NCBI GenBank assembly: GCA_965140355.1
Contig: OZ223193.1
Coordinates: forward strand, 496,001 to 560,000
Direction: 5' to 3'
DNA from: Acetobacterium sp965140355
GTDB taxonomy: Bacteria > Bacillota > Clostridia > Eubacteriales > Eubacteriaceae
DNA: 64,000 nt
Position 1 is the stretch's first letter. Each line of letters begins with the position of its first letter. The position numbers and the translations under genes were made by a program. Below are positions 55,650 through 63,035 of this stretch, in pieces. The notes under the pieces are model-generated. The model was given only the letters and a program-made list of their open reading frames with translations, had not been told where the DNA came from and made no database searches.

Positions 55650-55957
55650 ACAAAAAAACTTCTGTCCTAAAAAATAGGACAGAAGTAAAAATCTCTGCGG
55701 TACCACCTAAATTGATGTCGTCAAGCCCATAAATAGCTGCTACATCCACTTTGAACGTACAAACATACGCTTTCCTTTGATAACGGACAGAACCCCCGTT
55801 GAACATTACTCAGCTTAACAAGCTTTTCTTTTCACCCTCATGAATCCATTCACTATTGCGATTACTGTTGCATTCACACTCTCTGCAACTCACTGAAGCA
55901 TCTTTCGAATAGTTACTATTTTCAGTCAAAAGTTTATTTCTACTAAATTATTAAAAT
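55650..55957 (-). ncRNA. T-box leader, probably tryptophan-responsive
   Basis: On the minus strand AATTTAGGTGGTACCGCAGAG (rc of 55693-55713; core GGTGGTACCGC) is a textbook T-box, followed by a terminator (ACTTCTGTCCTA/TAGGACAGAAGT, then TTTTTTT; 55652-55686). Upstream lie the AGAGAG element of stem I and a stem AACGG/CCGTT. A TGG lies at a plausible specifier position (rc of 55846-55848). I could not fold stem I fully, so the Trp assignment rests on this codon and the TrpXYZ-like genes downstream. A TTGACT box (rc of 55985-55990) with TATGGT 18 bp later may be its promoter. Confidence 0.92.
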
Positions 55958-56027
55958 GATACCATAACTGATCCGCCTTTGTAAAGTCAAATCACAATAA
56001 TTACCAGATTATCTTCCCTAACTATTG

Positions 56028-56957
56028 TTAGGGGCGTTCTTTTCCAACCCTGATGGCCTCGCGATTAACCAGCCAGATCCCCATACTGACACTAATTAGT
56101 GAAACCAGAATTGGCAAACTTAAAAACTGTTCTCCCAGAAATAAACCCGACAGAATAACGCCAAACACGGGAATCATAAAACCATAAATAGCTACCACCC
56201 CCACCGGATTATGTTTAAGCAAAATCGCCCAGATCGAAAAAGCAGCAGCCGATATAAACGCCAGATAAATCAGCAGAAATATTCCACGGGTACTTATTTC
56301 CGTAATCGTTCCGCCCATAATTAACCCGACTCCCATCAAAATGACGCCACCAATCATCAGTTGATAGGCCGTTAATATCATGGACTCGGATTTTTTGGTA
56401 TAAATTCGGGTAAGGACTGCTCCTAACGCCGATGAAATACAAGCTAAAAAAAGAAAGCCGTCACCCATTAACGAAAAATGATTATCCATTGTCCCGCCGT
56501 TAAGCTGTAAAATAATGACCCCAGCCATTCCCAAGACACAGCCAATTATTTTGGCCCGGGTTATCTTTTCATTTTTTAGCAGAATATGAGCAAAAATAAT
56601 GACAAAAAAAGTTGATGAAGCATTGATAATGGCCCCCTTAACGCCGGTCGTATGAGCCAGCCCGATATAAAAGAAAATATATTGAAAGGTCGTCTGCACC
56701 ACTCCCAGGCTAACCATCCGGTGCCATTCATCTTTCTTGGGAACGACAGCTTTTTTAAAAAAAATACTGGTAATGATCCAGGTCAGTATCCCGGCTAGGG
56801 TAAAACGACAACCGGCAAACAGAAGTTGGGCCCCCGTTGTCTGGATGTCAAAAAGGCGATAGCCTATTTTTACGCTGGGGTAAGCACTGCCCCATAACAA
56901 ACAGCAAAATGTTGCCAAGGCAAATACGACCGCTTTGTTCTGCATTTTATCCGTCAT
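56028..56957 (-). CDS. EamA-family (DMT superfamily) transporter
   Basis: A 309-residue protein with ten helices in two EamA repeats (ATFCCLLWGSAYPSVKIGYR at the start, LGMAGVIILQLNGG, SAAAFSIWAILLKHNPVGVV). These carriers export or import amino acids, nucleosides or drugs; the substrate is unknown. AGGG precedes the ATG. The stop codon lies within a CCCTAAC/GTTAGGG hairpin that may act as a weak terminator. It lies between element R4 and the T-box operon. Confidence 0.9.
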   Translation of the reverse strand: MTDKMQNKAVVFALATFCCLLWGSAYPSVKIGYRLFDIQTTGAQLLFAGCRFTLAGILTWIITSIFFKKAVVPKKDEWHRMVSLGVVQTTFQYIFFYIGLAHTTGVKGAIINASSTFFVIIFAHILLKNEKITRAKIIGCVLGMAGVIILQLNGGTMDNHFSLMGDGFLFLACISSALGAVLTRIYTKKSESMILTAYQLMIGGVILMGVGLIMGGTITEISTRGIFLLIYLAFISAAAFSIWAILLKHNPVGVVAIYGFMIPVFGVILSGLFLGEQFLSLPILVSLISVSMGIWLVNREAIRVGKERP

Positions 56958-56987
56958 AATTTAGATCCCTTCCGGTATTTTAATCGC

Positions 56988-57016
56988 AAAAAAACCTGCT
57001 ACTCCTGTAACAGGTT
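56988..57016 (-). terminator. terminator beyond element R4
   Basis: On the minus strand AACCTG and CAGGTT form a stem followed by TTTTTTT. It ends transcripts from the UroD gene at 57215-58294. Confidence 0.75.
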
Positions 57017-57039
57017 TCAGATCATCGAAAAAGCAAGCT

Positions 57040-57155
57040 GCAGTACCGACAAGGATTAATCGTTTGTTTACTGCAGAATCGGACAGGCTAAGGCCATGTC
57101 CGCTCTGATGCAAACAACCTGATTAATCCTTGTCGGTACGGGTCTTATCGCCAAC
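57040..57155 (-). repeat. short palindromic 3'-UTR element R4
   Basis: A shorter variant (about 115 bp). The outer arms GTACCGACAAGGATTAATC (57043-57061) and GATTAATCCTTGTCGGTAC (57121-57139) are perfectly complementary over 19 bp, but beyond GTACCGAC they differ from R1-R3, so the stem has been kept while its sequence changed. The minus-strand start GATAAG...CGTACCGACAA and TTGTTTGC also match R1-R3. Confidence 0.75.
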
Positions 57156-57159
57156 CTCA

Positions 57160-57182
57160 AACCTGTTATCACGTAACAGGTT
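57160..57182 (-). terminator. hairpin directly after the UroD gene, before R4
   Basis: AACCTGTTA (57160-57168) pairs with TAACAGGTT (57174-57182). It shares the AACCTG...CAGGTT arms with the terminator on the other side of R4. Confidence 0.55.
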
Positions 57183-57214
57183 CTATTTTAACGCAATTCC
57201 GAGCTGCCGTCCAA

Positions 57215-58294
57215 TTATTCTCGGCCATAAAGTTTGTTATAATAAGCCAACGAATAATGATATAATTCGTCTCTGGCAATTGCCTCTTGTTCAGCATTAA
57301 AGTTTTCAGTCATAATCCAACACATGACTCGGCCATTCTCACCAAAATGATCAACAAACCCCCGTACGGCTTCACGTATTTCAGTTTCTTGCCAGCTTGG
57401 ATCGAGCATTAGCGGAAATGTAAATGTCATTTCTTTGCCATAGGTCGCATGAAGATAGTCTGGTTCATTAATAAATAATTGCGGCGTCCACATATCAATC
57501 CCCATTTCAAGCATCATCGGTACATATTGGATGTTCTTGCCACAGGAGTGCAATTCAATAAATTCAACATTATTTTTTAGATAATCTAAAAAACGTTTGG
57601 TAGCCGGCATAATCTGTTCGCGAAACATTTCATTTGAGAAAAATCCGGCCCGTTGGGTTCCCCAGTCATCGTGATATAAAACGCCATCTACCCGTCCGTA
57701 ATATTTAAGCACTTTCTCCGTTGACTCAATTTTGTAGTCTGCCATCTTTTGGAAAAATTCTTCCAGTAATTCCGGTTCCTCATAAAAAGCCATCAAACTT
57801 TCTTCAAAAGGAATCATTTCGTGCAAACGCTCAAAAATGCCTTCAACACATTCATAGATATGCGGTCTTTCGGGATCAAGCATTTTCTGGATTTTTTGGC
57901 CATCGGTTTTAAAATCAACCAGTGACAAATCCGGCCATTCAACTTCTTCTTTCCATTTGGCAAAATCAGTAATCGTCCGGGTATCGGGTTTTGTGATCAT
58001 TCCACCAGCGGACTCAACCATCATCCAGTAAACGCCCCACCAATCATAACCATCGACTTCCGGTACCGGATGTTCTTCCATGGCATCTGGCCAAACGATG
58101 TTAGACTCATAAAAATACGCCGGCATCCAGTAAGGTTGTTGGCCTTTCGCACAACGGATATAATTGTCTCTGACACTAATTTCCCGCTGCTCAATGGGTT
58201 CTTTCGGCCGCTGAAAAATCCAGGGAAAACTCCCCGGTGCTTGCCATTCTTTCGAATAATCCCGTTTTGCTGCCACATCCATAAATTTTCCCAT
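57215..58294 (-). CDS. UroD-fold methyltransferase with HxC...C zinc motif
   Basis: A 359-residue UroD-superfamily protein of a third lineage. It has ELHSCGKNIQYVPMMLEMGI (H-x-C) and a later Cys in GRVMCWIMTE, matching the three zinc ligands of MtaA/MtbA-type methyltransferases, plus YHDDWGTQRAGF. It probably moves a methyl group to or from a corrinoid protein or a thiol, but no corrinoid gene is adjacent. Divergent from a LysR regulator 239 bp away, which likely controls it. GGGGG precedes the ATG. Confidence 0.9.
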   Translation of the reverse strand: MGKFMDVAAKRDYSKEWQAPGSFPWIFQRPKEPIEQREISVRDNYIRCAKGQQPYWMPAYFYESNIVWPDAMEEHPVPEVDGYDWWGVYWMMVESAGGMITKPDTRTITDFAKWKEEVEWPDLSLVDFKTDGQKIQKMLDPERPHIYECVEGIFERLHEMIPFEESLMAFYEEPELLEEFFQKMADYKIESTEKVLKYYGRVDGVLYHDDWGTQRAGFFSNEMFREQIMPATKRFLDYLKNNVEFIELHSCGKNIQYVPMMLEMGIDMWTPQLFINEPDYLHATYGKEMTFTFPLMLDPSWQETEIREAVRGFVDHFGENGRVMCWIMTENFNAEQEAIARDELYHYSLAYYNKLYGRE

Positions 58295-58533
58295 TTTGAT
58301 ATCCCCCTGATTTCAGAATGACATAACGATAAAGCATTATAGTAATAGTTGTTTATTTACGAAATGTCTTTTGTATTCATCTTAACGAAAATTTATTCTT
58401 ATGTCTATTTGCTTTTTTATTGCCATTATCAACCAAATGGTTATCAACTTATTATCATCTATGTTATACTGACTAAACTACTTATTTCATCTGGTTTAAA
58501 TGCAGCGCAAACATTTTTAAGGAGGACAAAAAT

Positions 58534-59451
58534 ATGAATATTTTACAAATGCAACAATTTCAAATTATTGCCAAACATGAAAGCATCAGCCACGCCGCCG
58601 ATGCGCTTTTCGTAACTTCGTCGGCTTTAAGTAAAACATTAAAAAATATTGAGACCGAATTTAATTGCCTTTTTTTTGACCGCGTCGGACGAAAAATTTA
58701 CCTTAACCAGAATGGCACGATCTTATTAGAATATGTCAATAATATCTTAACCAATTATGACAACATGCTACAATACTTCGCCCAAAATAAAAATGCGCAC
58801 TCCTCTTCGATTGTCCTATGTGATTTAGGCGAGAATATTCTTGATAAATCGCTTAATACCTTTTCCCAAAAATATCCTTATATCGGGATCAAAAAAGAAA
58901 CCGTATCCTTTGAAAAAGCTTTAGAATTATTATTGTCAAACAAAGCCGATATTATTTTCACCGATCACTTAAGCATTGATCACTTTCAAAAAGAAGTGCT
59001 CGAACAAAAAATCGAAAGTACTTTTTTATTCAAAAACAGCCTTTTTTTAGCCGCTCCACTTAATTCGAAATATGCCACCTTAAAAGAGGTTGATTTAAAT
59101 CTGCTGGTCAATGAAAATTTTGTCGAAATTAACGGTGACCTCAACGATGTCATTAAAACAGCCCCGCTAATCGATCACCTGCGCAAAACCGAAAATATAA
59201 AAATCAACTTTACTTATCATTATGACTTAGATTTTGCTTACAAAAATCTTTTTTTCACGCCCCACCTCTATTTAAGCGACTCTTTGCATATCAGCTATTA
59301 TACGGATTCCCGAAAATACCGAAAATTTATAAAAATCGCCAATCAATCAGCCTATCAAGATATCTACATCTGCCATCGTCCCAATGAACCACACGTATCA
59401 ATTTTTGCCGAGGTCTTAAAAAAAACATTTATGGATATCTTTGTCGCATAA
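58534..59451 (+). CDS. LysR-family transcriptional regulator
   Basis: A 305-residue regulator. The winged helix-turn-helix is N-terminal (MQQFQIIAKHESISHAADAL, TSSALSKTLKNIE), followed by a type 2 periplasmic-binding-like effector domain (about 90-300). AAGGAGG precedes the ATG. It is divergent from the zinc-motif UroD gene, the classic LysR layout. The 239-bp intergenic region has no single obvious T-N11-A site that I would single out. Confidence 0.93.
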   Translation: MNILQMQQFQIIAKHESISHAADALFVTSSALSKTLKNIETEFNCLFFDRVGRKIYLNQNGTILLEYVNNILTNYDNMLQYFAQNKNAHSSSIVLCDLGENILDKSLNTFSQKYPYIGIKKETVSFEKALELLLSNKADIIFTDHLSIDHFQKEVLEQKIESTFLFKNSLFLAAPLNSKYATLKEVDLNLLVNENFVEINGDLNDVIKTAPLIDHLRKTENIKINFTYHYDLDFAYKNLFFTPHLYLSDSLHISYYTDSRKYRKFIKIANQSAYQDIYICHRPNEPHVSIFAEVLKKTFMDIFVA

Positions 59452-59543
59452 AGATTAATGCTTAGCTTTCCGCCTTTTCCACGACTCGTTTTGTTAAAGG
59501 GTAGCCTTTCGCTGGACACATTTTTACTTACGAAATTTTGACC

Positions 59544-60035
59544 CTATACCACGCTGTTTTTATTGGCCATTTCAGCAAACTGTTTAATATGTGCAACTAT
59601 TTCCTGATAAGTCTTTTTCATCAAGTCTGGCGGCAACTCAAATAATTCAATGCTATAACGCATATTAACAAATCCATTTCCGACTACTTCATCTGCTGAG
59701 ATAAAATCGAAATCAGCCTCGTAAACGACTTTGCAATTAATCACGGCGTTAAATTTACTAACTAATGAAGCCAACAGCATATTGGCCAGAGCGTACTCCT
59801 CATTAATAACGTAAAAGTCAACATAGGTTTCCGGACAATGAGCATCCCGCTCCGCTTCGATCAAAAATCCCTGGCACGCGTTCATTGTAAATAAAACCGC
59901 AACTGAATTAATGGCATCGGCCAATGGTCTGATGCCAGCATCAATAACACTGGGATCGCTTAAATACTTTTCTTTGTCCTTTAATATAAAAACTGTAACC
60001 GGGTTGGTTTTTATCCCCAACATTGAATAATCCAT
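59544..60035 (-). CDS. protein of unknown function
   Basis: A 163-residue soluble protein; start MDYSMLGIKTNPVTVFILKD. A mid-protein MNACQGFLIEAERDAHCPET holds two Cys, and there is no membrane segment or signal peptide. I do not recognise the family. The neighbouring minus-strand gene 59 nt upstream encodes a DUF2284 cysteine-rich protein and the two may be cotranscribed. A small redox or metal role is conceivable but not shown. Confidence 0.7.
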   Translation of the reverse strand: MDYSMLGIKTNPVTVFILKDKEKYLSDPSVIDAGIRPLADAINSVAVLFTMNACQGFLIEAERDAHCPETYVDFYVINEEYALANMLLASLVSKFNAVINCKVVYEADFDFISADEVVGNGFVNMRYSIELFELPPDLMKKTYQEIVAHIKQFAEMANKNSVV

Positions 60036-60094
60036 AATCTAACCTGCTTTCATAGTTAATCTTATTTTTGTTCGGTTTAAACTCTCGCTGCGGT

Positions 60095-60625
60095 CTAAAA
60101 AAATATTATACAAAACCAGGTAATCACATTATATCCATTTAAGAACGACAGATTCTTTTTTTCACATATTTCGGTTACACTGATGGTATGACTTTCAACG
60201 CAAGGATACATTTTATCCAGATGCCGACAATGTCCATCCGGGTATGTACATTGATCACAAAGGGCGCATGATTCTGCCGAGAGAATCAGGAGATCGTCAA
60301 AATCACCAAAAACGTTTTCTTTTATTTCTTCAACAATCGCCATATGCTCGCCTCTTGTTGCAAGCATTTCATCCATATCAAGAATATCATTAACTTCCGA
60401 TATGGTACTGAAAATAAAAGCATTTTGATAACTGGTACATCGTTCTTGGCATTCTTCCAAGGTTCCCACTGCTGGCGGACACGACCATGATTTCCCGTAT
60501 TGCGGGCATTCGCTTTTGCAGATACTTCTGACAGCCGGGTGAAAATTAAGCTCCGTTGGATCTAAAAAAGCATATTCAAAAATGGGAAATTCAGCTATTT
60601 TTTTCTCAATGTTTTCTCTTATCAT
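60095..60625 (-). CDS. DUF2284 cysteine-rich protein, copy 2
   Basis: A 176-residue relative of the protein at 23048-23587 with the same cysteine pattern: CKSECPQYGKSWSCPPAVGT, LEECQERC and AESCALCDQCTYPDGHCRHL. Overall similarity to copy 1 is modest, so it is an old paralogue rather than a recent duplicate. The C-terminus ends in the hydrophobic NVITWFCIIFF, unlike copy 1. Upstream of the unknown 163-residue protein gene. Confidence 0.85.
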   Translation of the reverse strand: MIRENIEKKIAEFPIFEYAFLDPTELNFHPAVRSICKSECPQYGKSWSCPPAVGTLEECQERCTSYQNAFIFSTISEVNDILDMDEMLATRGEHMAIVEEIKENVFGDFDDLLILSAESCALCDQCTYPDGHCRHLDKMYPCVESHTISVTEICEKKNLSFLNGYNVITWFCIIFF

Positions 60626-60845
60626 TATTTTTTATCACCTTCACATTAATTTAAAATTTTCAACTTGATAAACTTACCACAATTTCGTTATCCTAAACGC
60701 CTAAATGGTTTTTAAATTATACCATATTTCGATCTTATAAGACGAATTTTTACCATTAACTTTTACGTTAAAAAGTTCCTTTAGTTACGAAAGTTACGCA
60801 CGACTAAGGACTGAAAAATTATGTCGTCGCAACTAAATCCATAGC
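60626..60845. other. AT-rich divergent intergenic region
   Basis: About 220 bp between the divergent DUF2284 and diguanylate cyclase genes with no recognisable gene or operator. Confidence 0.4.
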
Positions 60846-60874
60846 TGGACGCTAAGCTTTTCATCATGTATAAT
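60846..60874 (+). promoter_or_regulatory. promoter of the diguanylate cyclase gene
   Basis: TGGACG (60846-60851), a 17-bp spacer and TATAAT (60869-60874) with TG one base ahead. The leader would be about 110 nt. Confidence 0.55.
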
Positions 60875-60991
60875 AAAACTCGAGTTATTAACAACGACTT
60901 AATTGCGTTTTGAATTATCACAATATCAGGATTTATCCATCATCGTTGCTTGACTTTTATCTTCGATTTCGACTGGAAAGGGTTTTTATAT

Positions 60992-62905
60992 ATGAGCAAA
61001 CGAACCACATTATTCATTCTCATCATCCTGATGCTACCTTTTATTGGCGGTTGCTCCAATGAAATAGTACAAACGAATGCATCCGTCCAAAATGGACAGC
61101 TCGATTTAAACCAATTCGATTTTAATAATGAAGTTGTTGCTCTTGATGGCCAATGGGAATTTTTCTGGAATCAACTCCTTGACCCCGGCGAGTTCGTCTT
61201 CGGCGCAACCCACAGTTTTGAAAATTTTCCCGCTTCATGGACTAAATACAGTACCACTGAAACTCCTATTTCCGGTAATGGTTACGCCACCTATCGCTTA
61301 AATTTCAGCAGCCCCAACGATGAAATTTTAGCTCTGAAAATTCCCAAAGTACGTACCGCCTATAAGCTTTGGATTAATGGTCATTTGATCACCACTATCG
61401 GCAAGCTTGGAACGACTCGCGATGATATGGTTCCCCAATACTTACCGCAAGTCGTCTTTTTTGATGCGCAACAAGGTCAAAATGAACTTGTCATGCAAGT
61501 TTCTAATTATTATCGTCCCAGCGGCGGGCTTCTTTATAGTATTACAATGGGTCGCCCGGCTGAAATTCTTAATATCCGCTATCATAGCATGGCTTATGAA
61601 CTTTTCCTTTTTGGGGCTTTAATGATGATGGGAATTTATCATCTGGCTTTATTTTTTTTCCAAAGAAAAGATCACACCCCGTTATATTTCGGGCTTTTTT
61701 GTATCTTAGTGGCCGTTCGAACGATGTTAATTGGTGAAGCCTTTTTCTATGTACTTTTCCCTTATGCCGATTTTGAAATTATCTATAAAATCCCGTCACT
61801 CACCTACTATCTGGGCGTCCCCCTAATTCTGATGTTTTTTAAAGCTATTTTACCTGAGTATTTCCATACCCGAATTGTTAGAGCAACACAAATATTCGCT
61901 GTCATCTATTTAACCGTCGTTCTGCTGACCCCATCCTGGATCTATTCAACCATCAATCCTATTTACCAGATCTGGAGCCTGCTAATGATTTTTTATCTAT
62001 TTGCTATGCTAATGAGAATCCCTCATCATCGCGCAAAAGACAGTTGGCTTATCATTGTTGGCGGCCTGGCTTTAATTATTACCTGTATTATCGATATCGT
62101 CTCCCTCAGTAGTTTAAATACTAATAGCTGGCCGCCCTTTCTAAAAATGATTTTTCAATCCAATGATAACAGCTCCACCGGACAATTAATTTTTGCCATC
62201 AGTTATTCCTTTTTACTGGCTAAAAACTTCGCTCAATCATTGGAATATAAAACCGTGATGAGTGAAAAACTGACGCAAATCAACAGCCAATTGGATGAGC
62301 TGGTCTTTCAACGAACGAAAGATTTAACGACATCGAATGAAAAAATCGAACAACAAAACCTTGAACTGGAAAAAATTAATCAGGATCTTCAAAAACTTTC
62401 CTTAAAAGACCCTCTCACCGGTTTATGGAATCGGCGAAAATATGATAAGACCATTGCAATGGAATGGAATCGCTGCTTAAAATCGCGAAAGCCCATTTCG
62501 TTGCTCTTTATTGATGTCGATTATTTCAAAGACTATAATGATTTATACGGCCATATCATTGGGGATGAATGTCTTATCACCATCGCTGATACGCTAAGAA
62601 CCGCTTCCCTGCGTTCGTCTGACATGGTGGTCCGTTATGGTGGTGAAGAATTTATTGTGCTTTTATCTGAAACCGATAAAAACGATGCCATTGAAACGGC
62701 AAATAAACTGCGAAAAATCATTGAGGAACTTGCTATTCCCCATGAAGCCTCTTCGGTGAAAAATTGTGTTACTGTGAGTATCGGCGTGTCCCGCCTGATT
62801 CCGGATTCCGCTACCTCACTCAAAGATTTAGTTGCAATTGCCGATAAAGCTTTATATTATGCCAAAGCTTCCGGCCGAAACCAGGTAAAGTATTTAGATC
62901 CTTAA
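60992..62905 (+). CDS. 7TM-DISM sensor diguanylate cyclase
   Basis: A 637-residue membrane protein. A signal sequence with lipobox-like FIGGC, an extracellular jelly-roll sensor domain (about 40-185, GYATYRLNFSSPNDEILALK), seven membrane helices (about 190-420), a coiled-coil (about 420-465) and a C-terminal GGDEF domain (RYGGEEF active site, DPLTGLWNRRKYDKT start) follow in order. It makes cyclic di-GMP in response to an outside ligand, perhaps a carbohydrate. The ATG at 60992 is preferred over one 14 codons up because it starts the signal peptide and has AAAGGG upstream. Confidence 0.93.
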   Translation: MSKRTTLFILIILMLPFIGGCSNEIVQTNASVQNGQLDLNQFDFNNEVVALDGQWEFFWNQLLDPGEFVFGATHSFENFPASWTKYSTTETPISGNGYATYRLNFSSPNDEILALKIPKVRTAYKLWINGHLITTIGKLGTTRDDMVPQYLPQVVFFDAQQGQNELVMQVSNYYRPSGGLLYSITMGRPAEILNIRYHSMAYELFLFGALMMMGIYHLALFFFQRKDHTPLYFGLFCILVAVRTMLIGEAFFYVLFPYADFEIIYKIPSLTYYLGVPLILMFFKAILPEYFHTRIVRATQIFAVIYLTVVLLTPSWIYSTINPIYQIWSLLMIFYLFAMLMRIPHHRAKDSWLIIVGGLALIITCIIDIVSLSSLNTNSWPPFLKMIFQSNDNSSTGQLIFAISYSFLLAKNFAQSLEYKTVMSEKLTQINSQLDELVFQRTKDLTTSNEKIEQQNLELEKINQDLQKLSLKDPLTGLWNRRKYDKTIAMEWNRCLKSRKPISLLFIDVDYFKDYNDLYGHIIGDECLITIADTLRTASLRSSDMVVRYGGEEFIVLLSETDKNDAIETANKLRKIIEELAIPHEASSVKNCVTVSIGVSRLIPDSATSLKDLVAIADKALYYAKASGRNQVKYLDP

Positions 62906-62934
62906 CCCAAACAACGCTAAACAAATATATTGGG

Positions 62935-62968
62935 GTGCTGGTTTTTATAAGAACCAGCACGCTTTTTC
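62935..62968 (+). terminator. terminator of the diguanylate cyclase gene
   Basis: GTGCTGGTT pairs with AACCAGCAC, followed by GCTTTTTCT. Confidence 0.85.
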
Positions 62969-63035
62969 TACCTTCAATTTCTTTTTATCGGCTTTGCATG
63001 TTAACCCATTGATTTTGATCACGAACTTTATGCAG

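Noticed and set aside
20373..57155. The dispersed repeats as a CRISPR array
   Set aside because: They are 115-150 bp palindromes thousands of bases apart, with no short repeats, spacers or cas genes.
59872..59890. A second sigma-54-like TGGCAC match
   Set aside because: It lies inside a coding region and lacks TTGC at the required spacing.
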